Shown here piece after piece: positions 8,717-16,320 of a DNA stretch of 64,000 nt (positions are counted from its first letter, which is position 1; each line of letters opens with the position of its first letter). Source of the DNA: Diplocloster agilis (lineage in GTDB: Bacteria; Bacillota; Clostridia; Lachnospirales; Lachnospiraceae); NCBI RefSeq assembly GCF_019042275.1, contig NZ_JAHQCW010000034.1, forward strand, positions 1-64,000, given 5' to 3'. The position numbers and the translations under genes are program-made. The notes beneath the pieces are model-generated. The model had not been told where the DNA came from. It was given only the letters and a program-made list of their open reading frames with translations, and ran no database searches.

Positions 8717-8933
8717 ACTTTATCTCCGAAACGTTAGGCTGAAGCGACAGCCGCAATCGGTATTTATTCCAGATGGATTCAGCCAGTATAGTCGTACACA
8801 AGCCTATAATTGGTTGAGGAAGATTCGATGTCAATTGTATGACTGTGAAAGTGGACGGGAAGGTATAAAGATTATTGAATTTTTCCGAAGCGCCATTAGA
8901 TGTTTAACCAGTGAGATAATCGGATTACTTTAG
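8717..8933 (+). pseudogene. Decayed coding fragment, unidentified
   Basis: An open frame with no ATG runs to TAG at 8931-8933 and includes VFIPDGFSQYSRTQAYNWLRK, then FFRSAIRCLTSEIIGLL. The composition is protein-like, but it has no start site. An abortive frame at 8542 (ATG, MAKVVEAEFQQN, stop after about 20 codons) lies just upstream. Together with the fragment at 8393-8520 this suggests the remains of an excised or degraded element. No family is assigned. Confidence 0.25.
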
Positions 8934-9046
8934 TGCAAGCCGCGTCATTCAGACATATATGCTTGGCGGGTGATAGAGTATTAATTGGGTAGAGATTGTA
9001 TATAATACATTCAAGGTAAACAAAATAAAAAGAGAATGTATGTGAA

Positions 9047-9089
9047 TGGTCAACAAAATATTGACCAAAATAAATCCTAGTGCTATAAT
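9047..9089 (+). promoter_or_regulatory. Promoter and operator of the XRE operon
   Basis: TTGACC (9061-9066), a 17-base spacer and TATAAT (9084-9089) form a near-consensus sigma-A promoter 24 bases upstream of the XRE start. The -35 box is the right half of a perfect inverted repeat, TGGTCAA (9047-9053) N7 TTGACCA (9061-9067). It is well placed to be the autorepressor site of the XRE protein. Confidence 0.75.
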
Positions 9090-9112
9090 AATAATTAAAG
9101 GAGGATGATTTC

Positions 9113-9457
9113 ATGTACGCAATGGATTTTGCTCAAGTAGGAGCTAACATACAAAATAAATTATCAGAAAAGGAAATGACTCAGCAGAGTTTGGCGGATG
9201 CCCTTGGCATATCAAAACAGGTTATGAATAAAATTATTAAAGGCAGCAAGGCGATCAATGTGAATGAACTTGCAAGAATAGCGGATATATTAAACACATC
9301 TACAGATGCATTACTTACAGTAGGAACCGAACCGGCAACTGTCGAAAGCTTAAGCTTTATGGGCGCAGTTGATGATGAGGTAACACGAGAACGCGTGAAC
9401 TTAATCAGAGCAGCAGTTGATGAGATTCATATGCTGGAGGAATTATTGGATGACTAA
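9113..9457 (+). CDS. XRE-family transcriptional regulator
   Basis: A 114-residue protein with an N-terminal Cro/CI-type helix-turn-helix (about residues 10-65). MTQQSLADALGISKQVMNKIIKGSKAI is the helix-turn-helix, followed by VNELARIADILNTSTDALL. The C-terminal 40 residues are acidic and helical. AAAGGAGG lies nine bases before the ATG. It overlaps the start of the metalloprotease gene by eight bases, the usual arrangement of XRE-ImmA pairs, in which the protease inactivates the repressor. It probably binds the TGGTCAA inverted repeat in its own promoter. Confidence 0.9.
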   Translation: MYAMDFAQVGANIQNKLSEKEMTQQSLADALGISKQVMNKIIKGSKAINVNELARIADILNTSTDALLTVGTEPATVESLSFMGAVDDEVTRERVNLIRAAVDEIHMLEELLDD

Positions 9458-10265
9458 CGATTTAAATGAATTTGAAATAAATGAAATAATGAGTCGCGCA
9501 ATGGAAAAGCTAGGTTTGTGTAGAAAAGGAAACGATATTATAGGAACACAGATTTTTTCAATCCTTAGATTGTATGCTAGAGTGATCTATTATCCACTGG
9601 GAAAACATGCACCTTGGGGATTCACTAGAATCAGCGGGTCTAAAAATGATGCTTCTTTGGAAAAACCGTTTGTTGCACTAAATTCTTCTATTCCATTAGA
9701 CTGCCAGGTGTTTGCTGCGGCACATGAATTGTACCATATTTGGTACGAACAAAATCCGGATATATTACCTTCTGATTTGTTAAATGATCAGAATAAAAAG
9801 ACAAGTGAGAAAAAGGCAAATAGATTTGCAGCAGAATTTCTCATGGATAAAATGTTATTGAAGCAGGAGATTGAGTTATATAATATTAAGAAGTTTACGA
9901 TAAAAAGCATATTGCAATTGGCAGAATTATTCACGGTTCCATACAGAACAATGGTAAAGCGGCTGAGAGAAATAGGGGCTATTGGGGAATCTGACTTGAA
10001 TAATTTTTTGGCAGAATCAGAAGATTCAATCGAAAAATATAAAAAGAGATATGCTATAGCTTCTCAGAAATCCGATAATCGCATTGTAATGGATAATCTG
10101 GTTGAGTTAGCAGTTAATGCATATGAGGCTGGATACATTACTTTTGAAAAATTAGAATATTTGCTTGGAATCTGTAAGCTGAAGCCGGAGGATTTGAGCA
10201 TTGAAAAGAAATCGACCTATGAATTTCCTTCTGATGACGAATTAGATAGTATCATGGAGGAATAA
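9450..10265 (+). CDS. ImmA/IrrE-family metallo-endopeptidase
   Basis: A 271-residue COG2856-type protein starting at the ATG at 9450, which has GGAGG at 9436-9440. The zinc motif AAHELYHIWYE gives His92-Glu93-x-x-His96. The downstream KKANRFAAEFLM supplies the third-ligand Glu at about 130. Family members cleave or otherwise inactivate XRE repressors (ImmA of ICEBs1, IrrE of Deinococcus). The C-terminal 110 residues are helical and may sense a signal. It overlaps the XRE gene and is followed two bases later by the PIN-like gene, so the three are translationally coupled. Confidence 0.9.
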   Translation: MTNDLNEFEINEIMSRAMEKLGLCRKGNDIIGTQIFSILRLYARVIYYPLGKHAPWGFTRISGSKNDASLEKPFVALNSSIPLDCQVFAAAHELYHIWYEQNPDILPSDLLNDQNKKTSEKKANRFAAEFLMDKMLLKQEIELYNIKKFTIKSILQLAELFTVPYRTMVKRLREIGAIGESDLNNFLAESEDSIEKYKKRYAIASQKSDNRIVMDNLVELAVNAYEAGYITFEKLEYLLGICKLKPEDLSIEKKSTYEFPSDDELDSIMEE

Positions 10266-10267
10266 GT

Positions 10268-10834
10268 ATGTTTGATAAAATAATTGTGGATGCAGATTTG
10301 TGTATTAAGCTTGGAGGAAGTAATAAATATAAATATTTGCATGATGTACTTCCAATGATCTCGGAGGAGATTTATATGCATACACATGTATATGGGGAAG
10401 TAATGATGCCTGCAAGTGCAGTGAGCCAGTTAAAAGACCTGATTACAGAAGGTAAAGTGTTTCTTGTAAATGAAAGTGGATTGGATAGTAAGGTTCGGGC
10501 CACGTATGATGCTGCATACTCTAATCTTTATAAGGTAATGATAGATCCGACAAGATCAAACAAAAATAAAGGTGAGATGTGTTCACTCGCATATGCAAAA
10601 GCAACAGGAATTCCTATATTTGCTACAGATGAAAAAGATCTTCAACCTATTATTGATAAGCAGTTAAATACCGGGATGGATGACATAACCTGTATCAGAA
10701 TTGTAGACATAATTTTGAAGGCTAAAGAAGGAGAAATTGCAGTACCAAGAAAAATTGCAAAGGCACTTTGGGTAATTGCCGGAAAAAGGAAAGAAATATT
10801 TGATAACGAGATTTGGCCGGTAACAGTTGATTAG
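10268..10834 (+). CDS. PIN-like domain protein, third gene of XRE-ImmA operon
   Basis: A 188-residue protein that begins MFDKIIVDADLCIKLGG, with the paired acidic residues expected at the start of a PIN nuclease fold. The later acidic blocks are NKGEMCSLAYAKATG and FATDEKDLQPI, which give the remaining metal ligands of that fold. The body is followed by a basic C-terminal tail. Start to stop spacing to the protease gene is two bases. By context it is either an RNase-type toxin or an effector whose expression is released when the XRE repressor is cleaved. The PIN assignment rests on residue pattern, not on a search. Confidence 0.6.
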   Translation: MFDKIIVDADLCIKLGGSNKYKYLHDVLPMISEEIYMHTHVYGEVMMPASAVSQLKDLITEGKVFLVNESGLDSKVRATYDAAYSNLYKVMIDPTRSNKNKGEMCSLAYAKATGIPIFATDEKDLQPIIDKQLNTGMDDITCIRIVDIILKAKEGEIAVPRKIAKALWVIAGKRKEIFDNEIWPVTVD

Positions 10835-10848
10835 TACATACGAATTAA

Positions 10849-10886
10849 AAAAAGACTTTCATTCGATCTGGAGTGAAGGTCTTTTA
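10849..10886 (+). terminator. Terminator of the XRE-ImmA-PIN operon
   Basis: AAAGACTTTCA pairs with TGAAGGTCTTT (one G-U pair) around a loop of about 10 bases, followed by TATAT. It begins 15 bases after the PIN stop codon. It overlaps weak short open frames at 10827-11088, which I do not regard as genes. Confidence 0.7.
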
Positions 10887-11184
10887 TATGGCAAAATTGA
10901 GAATGAAGAGTATAAAAAAGAGGAAAGAAAGCCAATACCTACAACTGAGAATTGTTATAAAGAAGGAAGGCAATCACAGGAAACAGAATGTGAGAGCAAT
11001 ATTTCAAAATAATGTGGCAAATATCCGTAATGTATTTTCTGAGCATACTATTATAATTAACAGCAAAGCAGCTAAAGTCCAAAGCTAAGCATTTCTGTAA
11101 CTCAGGGCCTGTCCACCACAGAACGCTGCTTAAAAAAGAGCAAGAAACAGATATTGAATAATCTGGAAAGAGGGCGGAAGTAAG
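10887..11184 (+). other. AT-rich intergenic region before GH2 gene
   Basis: About 300 bases with a 71-codon open frame from 10873 (basic, no ribosome binding site, overlapping the terminator) that I do not support as a gene. The last 20 bases hold a GGCGGAAG-like ribosome binding site for the GH2 start at 11185. No clear promoter was identified. Confidence 0.4.
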
Positions 11185-13995
11185 ATGTTGAAAAAAATGG
11201 ATCTTTCAGGAACTTTTGAATTTGCTATGGGAAAGAATCACTATATTTTGAAGATGGATCAGGAGGAATTCCACCCCGGTCAGAAATATGGTGATAAAAA
11301 AAAGGAGGACCGCCTGTTTGTTGACGAGCCGTTACCGGACATATTAGCCGATCAAATTGAACTGCCTTCCACAACGGAAATGAGCGGGAAAGGGGAAATC
11401 CTGGTCAACAGCAAAGAGACCTTGCACTTAAGCCGGTTGCGTCCATTTACCGGAAAATGCTATTACAAGAAGTCGGTTAGAATTCCAAAGTCCTGGGAGG
11501 GAAAAGGAATCCGGCTGACACTGGAGCGGACGAAATATACAAGGGTGTTCTGGGACCGCGCGCTGGTATCCGGTTCCCATGAATTTTTGATCCCCCAGGA
11601 GCATTTGCTCAGCAGGGCCTGTGCAGCAGGAGAGCATGAATTGTTCATAGAGGTGGACAACCACCTGGCGCCCTACCCGGATTTCCCGGAAGAATTGTAT
11701 GAAGGACACCAGTTTTCAGAGCATACGCAGACAAATTGGAACGGGATCTTGGGCAATATTTATCTGGAAGCCCTGGAATCCGCATGGTTCACAGAATTTT
11801 ATAAGAAATCAGACCAGAATGGCGAACTGTGTATTAGTGCTGGGATAAGCAGTGAAAGTGCCGCAAAGGTGGAGTTCAGGATAACTGCCAACATCCCTAA
11901 GGCATATACCAAAGAAGTTAACACCAAAGAACGATGCGCCGAGCAGTTAAGTACACAAAACGCACAGGTTAAAGAGACGTATTTTACGGAAGTACGTTTT
12001 CAAGAAATATTATCTGAGGGCCAAAATAGAAAAGAATTTACCATAAAACTTCCCAATAAACTTCGCTGCTGGGATGAATTCTCGCCAAACCTGTATGAGA
12101 TCACGGTGGAAATGAGACGGGACGGGATGCTTTTGGATACAAAGAAACTCCGCACCGGACACCGGACAATTAAGCGGCAGGGAAAAACGATTCTCCTAAA
12201 CGGAAACCCGGTATTCCTGCGCGGAAATATCGACTGTGCCATATTTCCCAAGACCGGAGCGGCGCCTATGGAAAAAAGCAGCTGGGAGCGTCTGTTTCGG
12301 ATTCTCAGGGACTATGGGATGAACCATTGCAGATTTCACAGCTGGTGTCCCCCGGAGGAAGCGTTTGAGGCAGCGGACGAGAGGGGAATCTATCTGCAGG
12401 TGGAACTGTCCTGCTTTGCCGCAGAACTTAACAGGGATAAGGAGAGAGCTCTTGAAGGCTGCCTGTACCGCTATCTGGAGAACCAGGGCCAAACGGTTCT
12501 AAAAGCCTATGGCAGCCACCCGTCTTTCCTGATCTTTGCGGTTGGAAATGAGATGAACGGGGAACTGGCTGCGTTTGAACAGCTGATTCGCGGATACCGG
12601 GAAGTCCGGGACGATCTGCTTTTTACCCAGGGGGCCAATAATTTTCTTGAAACACCGGTGTGCAGCAGGGAGGATGATCTGTGGGTAATCATGCGGACAG
12701 CCCAGGCCGGAGGGAATATCCGGGCCTCCTTCTCCCACAATGACCTGCCGCTTGGCCATATTCAGGGAAAAGAACGGCAGAATACCATGCATACATATGA
12801 GGAGCCTCTTAGAGCGTCCGGGTTACCCTTGCTATCTCATGAAGTGGGGCAATATCAGGTATTCCCCGATCTGAACGAGGGGGATTCCTATCAGGGTACC
12901 GCTATCATGACGGCGCTTAACGTTTATCGGGACGATCTTGAGAAAACCGGGCTGCTTGACCAGGCGGAACCTTTTCGCCAGGCTTGCGCCAAGCTTGTAT
13001 GGCGCTGCTACAAAGAGGATATAGAGGCAATCTTAAGAACGCCCGGGATGAGCGGCTTCCAACTGCTGTCCCTGCAGGATTTCCCGGGTCAGGGCACCGC
13101 ATTGATCGGTATGTTTAACAGCCTTTGGCAGGAAAAGGGTATTTTGCCTTCTGAACGTTGGAGGGAGTTTTGTAATGACACGGTAGTGATGGCAAAAATG
13201 CCCTCTTATGTATATCGAACGGGGGACAGGATTCCGGTTACCGTTGTCGTATGTCATTATGGAAGAGAAGATATCTGCGGCGATGTCCGGGTTCGCATCA
13301 GGGGAGCTTCGGCTGCTTTGGAACAGTTTCTGCCGTGCCATACCGTGAAACGCGGCGAAACGGTGGAACTGGGAACCCTCTCATTCGATACCTCCGGAAT
13401 AGATAAGCCGGAACAGGTATGTCTGGAGCTTGCGTATGCGGGACGGCAGAATCATTATGATCTGTGGATCTATCCGCCCGGTAGGATCGAACCTCACGAT
13501 TGTGTGATACACAGATGGGATCAGGAGGCGGCCAGGCGGCTGGAACAGGGAGAGACGCTTGTATTATTCAGCGCAGATCTGGAAAATTCCGTGGAAATGG
13601 GATTTGCTCCGGATTTCTGGTGCTATCCCATGTTCCGGCAGGCTACGGATCAAAAGGGACTGCCTCCGGCTCCGGGAACTATGGGCCTTTTGATCGATGA
13701 GAGACATCCGGCGCTGGCGCAGTTTCCCACAGAATATTTTTCCAACTGGCAGTGGCAGCCTGTGGCCGTACGGTCCCGGCCGGTATGTATAACGGATTCA
13801 CAGGCGCCTGTCCATATGATTGTGCAGGGCATCGACCATGTATCCAGAAATAACCGGCTTGGACTCTTATTTGAAGTCATGCTCAGGCACGGCCGCCTGA
13901 TCGTGTGCACCTGCGAACCGGAAAAATATCCGGACATTCCGGAGATGTGCCAGTTATATCAGAGCATACTTGATTATGCGCTAAATGAGGGATAA
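11185..13995 (+). CDS. Glycoside hydrolase family 2-type glycosidase
   Basis: A 936-residue protein with the GH2 layout. It has an N-terminal jelly-roll sugar-binding domain (about 30-200, including TNWNGILGNIYLEA), an immunoglobulin-like domain (about 205-340), then a TIM barrel starting near NGNPVFLRGNIDC. The acid/base Glu456 lies in AVGNEMNGE, and a nucleophile candidate is Glu553 in LLSHEVGQYQ. The C-terminal 330 residues are divergent and may be accessory beta domains. There is no signal peptide, so it is presumably cytoplasmic and acts on imported oligosaccharides. The specificity (beta-galactoside, glucuronide, mannoside or other) cannot be read from sequence. It lies just outside the left end of the conjugative element. 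Confidence 0.75.
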   Translation: MLKKMDLSGTFEFAMGKNHYILKMDQEEFHPGQKYGDKKKEDRLFVDEPLPDILADQIELPSTTEMSGKGEILVNSKETLHLSRLRPFTGKCYYKKSVRIPKSWEGKGIRLTLERTKYTRVFWDRALVSGSHEFLIPQEHLLSRACAAGEHELFIEVDNHLAPYPDFPEELYEGHQFSEHTQTNWNGILGNIYLEALESAWFTEFYKKSDQNGELCISAGISSESAAKVEFRITANIPKAYTKEVNTKERCAEQLSTQNAQVKETYFTEVRFQEILSEGQNRKEFTIKLPNKLRCWDEFSPNLYEITVEMRRDGMLLDTKKLRTGHRTIKRQGKTILLNGNPVFLRGNIDCAIFPKTGAAPMEKSSWERLFRILRDYGMNHCRFHSWCPPEEAFEAADERGIYLQVELSCFAAELNRDKERALEGCLYRYLENQGQTVLKAYGSHPSFLIFAVGNEMNGELAAFEQLIRGYREVRDDLLFTQGANNFLETPVCSREDDLWVIMRTAQAGGNIRASFSHNDLPLGHIQGKERQNTMHTYEEPLRASGLPLLSHEVGQYQVFPDLNEGDSYQGTAIMTALNVYRDDLEKTGLLDQAEPFRQACAKLVWRCYKEDIEAILRTPGMSGFQLLSLQDFPGQGTALIGMFNSLWQEKGILPSERWREFCNDTVVMAKMPSYVYRTGDRIPVTVVVCHYGREDICGDVRVRIRGASAALEQFLPCHTVKRGETVELGTLSFDTSGIDKPEQVCLELAYAGRQNHYDLWIYPPGRIEPHDCVIHRWDQEAARRLEQGETLVLFSADLENSVEMGFAPDFWCYPMFRQATDQKGLPPAPGTMGLLIDERHPALAQFPTEYFSNWQWQPVAVRSRPVCITDSQAPVHMIVQGIDHVSRNNRLGLLFEVMLRHGRLIVCTCEPEKYPDIPEMCQLYQSILDYALNEG

Positions 13996-14447
13996 GAAAG
14001 ACGGAAGCGGAAATAAACAAGGTGGAATCAACGATAGGCAGGACAGAAGCAGGAACGAGCAGTGCGAAACCAGGATCAAGAAGGACGGAAATAGGAACAA
14101 GAAATAGAGAAAGAAGAATTAGATAGACGAAAATGTAATGTGAATTTTGCGGCAGAGCGGTGAATTCGTATAGAAAATGCACGTATTTGCCCGAAAAACT
14201 CTGATTATCTCAAAAAAGCCCGGAAATACGGGCATTTCACGGGATATGAGAACTGAATTTACTACTCATTTACTACATTCGGATTGAGCCTTGACACGCT
14301 GCTTTCTCCCGTGAAGTACCCCCTACCCAAATAGGACACATCAAAAATTGAATACGACACCGCAAGAAGCGGCGTTCTCTTTTCCCTGCGGGGAAATAAG
14401 GGACGCTGCTTTTTTTGCGCCTAAAACCAGAAAGGAGGCGACCGCCT
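13996..14447 (+). other. Intergenic region containing the left end of the conjugative element
   Basis: The first part (14000-14120) is purine-rich low-complexity sequence with repeated AGGA(C/A)GGAA-type words and no gene. A hairpin-like core AAAAGCCCGGAAATACGGGC at 14214-14233 matches 17 of 20 bases of 52610-52629 beyond the integrase. TTTACTACTCATTTACTAC (14259-14277) resembles ACTAC repeats after the integrase and may be an arm-type integrase site. GC-rich element sequence starts by about 14300. Confidence 0.45.
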
Positions 14448-15572
14448 ATGTACTTCACATCCGGCGACGACCGGGCCTTTGAACAGCTCATGCAGGAGAG
14501 GCCGGGCGCAGACCACTTTGACAACGGCGAGGCCGGAGCGCCGGAGGATTGCGGCACCTGCCGCTTTTACCGCCCGTACTGGAAGTATCAGTTTTGCGTC
14601 TACGCAGAATGTCCCTACCAGCCGGGCAAGCTCACCGCCCTTGACGGCGCGGCGAAATTCCAAGTGAAAGGAGTTGACGACGAAATGGCAGTTTTTCGCG
14701 TGGAGAAAAACCGGGGCTACACGGTCATGTCGAACCACCACCTGCGGAACAAAGACCTATCCCTAAAGGCCAAGGGCCTGCTGTCGCAAATGCTGTCCTT
14801 GCCGGAGGACTGGGACTTTACCCTAAAGGGCCTATCCCTTATCAACCGGGAACAGATCGACGCTATCCGGGCGGCTGTCTGGGAGCTGGAACAGGCCGGG
14901 TATATCGTCCGTTCCCGTGAGCGCGACGGGCAGGGGCGGCTTCGCGGCGCGGACTATCTTATTTACGAGCAGCCCCAGCCAGTGCCGGATTCCCCTACGT
15001 TGGAAAATCCAATGTTGGAAAAACCAACACAGGAAAAGCCTACGCAGGGAAAACCAATGCAATTAAATAAAGATAGACAAATAAAAGAACCATTAACTAC
15101 GGATGGATTAAATACCGATTCCATTCCTATCCTTTCCCCTCCCTCTCCTTTAGAGGACGGGGCGGCAGAGCCGCCGGAACGGAATGGAAAGGAAGCGGCG
15201 ACACAGAGCGCCGTAGCGATTTATCGGGAAATCATCATGGACAATATCGAGTATTCCCATCTGGTACAGAACACCCGGCTTGACCGGGAGCTGTTGGACG
15301 AGATCGTGGACTTGCTTGTGGAAACCGTATGCAGCGCCAGAAAGACCATCCGCGTTGCCGGGGACGATTACCCCGCCGAGCTGGTAAAGGCCAAGCTGAT
15401 GAAGCTGAACAGTTCCCATATCGAGTTTGTCTTTGACTGTATCAGCAAGAACACTACGGAAATTCGCAACATCAAGAAGTACCTGCTGGCGGCGCTGTTC
15501 AATGCGCCAAGCACAATCAGCGGTTACTATACGGCGCTGGTGGCCCACGATATGAACACCGGCAAAATCTGA
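14448..15572 (+). CDS. Replication-initiator/HTH-type protein (DUF6017) with Cys-rich N-terminal fusion
   Basis: A 374-residue product from the ATG at 14448 (AAAGGAGG ten bases upstream). Residues 1-79 carry a Cys-rich module, CGTC...C...C with FYRPYWKYQFCVYAECPY. From MAVFRVEKNRGYTVMSNHHLRNKDLSLKAKG onward it matches the winged-helix replication protein found at the start of Tn1549-like elements, with a DUF6017-type C-terminus. The second part has its own AAAGGAG site and ATG at 14685 in the same frame, so a 295-residue form is likely made too. Residues about 185-205 are five-residue KPTQE-like repeats linking the halves. It probably binds DNA and promotes element replication. Confidence 0.75.
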   Translation: MYFTSGDDRAFEQLMQERPGADHFDNGEAGAPEDCGTCRFYRPYWKYQFCVYAECPYQPGKLTALDGAAKFQVKGVDDEMAVFRVEKNRGYTVMSNHHLRNKDLSLKAKGLLSQMLSLPEDWDFTLKGLSLINREQIDAIRAAVWELEQAGYIVRSRERDGQGRLRGADYLIYEQPQPVPDSPTLENPMLEKPTQEKPTQGKPMQLNKDRQIKEPLTTDGLNTDSIPILSPPSPLEDGAAEPPERNGKEAATQSAVAIYREIIMDNIEYSHLVQNTRLDRELLDEIVDLLVETVCSARKTIRVAGDDYPAELVKAKLMKLNSSHIEFVFDCISKNTTEIRNIKKYLLAALFNAPSTISGYYTALVAHDMNTGKI

Positions 15573-15587
15573 AAGGAGGACGGCCCT

Positions 15588-15800
15588 ATGAAACAGGGTG
15601 CATTGATTTTTGACGAACAGACAGACCGCTACGACATCCGCTTTGATTTGGCGGACTACTACGGCGGCCTGCACTGTGGGGAAACCCTTGACGTGATGGT
15701 GGGCGGCAGGTGGAGGCCGACCCGCATTGAAATGGCGGAGAAATGGTATCTTGTCGGCATACGCGCCGACGACCTCTCCGGCCTGCGGGTACGGATTTAA
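15588..15800 (+). CDS. DUF5348 domain protein
   Basis: A 70-residue protein, MKQGALIFDEQTDRYDIRF to the end LRVRI, with AAAGGAGG before the ATG. Small beta-rich proteins of this type sit between the replication gene and pcfB in Tn1549-like elements. Its role is not known; position suggests plasmid-like maintenance or transfer regulation. Confidence 0.75.
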   Translation: MKQGALIFDEQTDRYDIRFDLADYYGGLHCGETLDVMVGGRWRPTRIEMAEKWYLVGIRADDLSGLRVRI

Positions 15801-15843
15801 GCCGCGCCGCCTGCCTGCTTGACTTCCAAAGGAGGGATGGCAG

Positions 15844-16320
15844 TTGCAGGAAGAAGTCGATCAGAAAACCATAGCGTTAGCAATCAAGACCGGCAAGCTC
15901 ACCGGCCAAGCGCTGCAAGCGGCCATGAAGAAGTATCTGGAAGCCCGGAAAAAGGGCAAGGCCAGACTTCCCCACGGCCAGCAGAGCTTGCGGAAGCTCA
16001 AACGGGACGGTTCCGCGCTGTCCAATATCGAAATCACCGAGGCCAACATCGGCCTGTTTAAGCCCTGCGCCAAGAAATACGACCTTGATTTTAGCCTGCG
16101 GAAAGACAATACCACCCATCCGCCCCGCTATATCGTGATTTTTAAGACCAAGCAGGCGGACAATCTGGAACAGGCGTTCAAGGAGTTCACAGCCAAGAAG
16201 CTAAACCGGGAGGAACGGCCCTCCATCCGAAAGACCCTATCCGCCATGAAACAAAAGGCTGCGGCCAAAGAGAAACAGCGGGCCAAGGAGAAAGTCAAGG
16301 AAAGGGGGCTGTCGCTGTGA
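15844..16320 (+). CDS. PcfB-family conjugation protein
   Basis: A 158-residue protein from a TTG start (AAAGGAGG eight bases upstream). It is strongly basic at the C-terminus, with AMKQKAAAKEKQRAKEKVKERG forming a charged helix. The body ALAIKTGKLTGQALQAAMKKYLEARKKGKARLPHGQQSL is the PcfB signature. In plasmid pCF10 PcfB is an accessory factor associated with the relaxosome and the coupling protein. Here it overlaps the virD4 start (GTGA), so it is translationally coupled to that partner. Confidence 0.85.
   Translation: MQEEVDQKTIALAIKTGKLTGQALQAAMKKYLEARKKGKARLPHGQQSLRKLKRDGSALSNIEITEANIGLFKPCAKKYDLDFSLRKDNTTHPPRYIVIFKTKQADNLEQAFKEFTAKKLNREERPSIRKTLSAMKQKAAAKEKQRAKEKVKERGLSL

Noticed and set aside
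10827-11088. Two short frames after the PIN-like gene
   Set aside because: One starts with TTG inside the preceding gene, the other overlaps the terminator; neither has a ribosome binding site.
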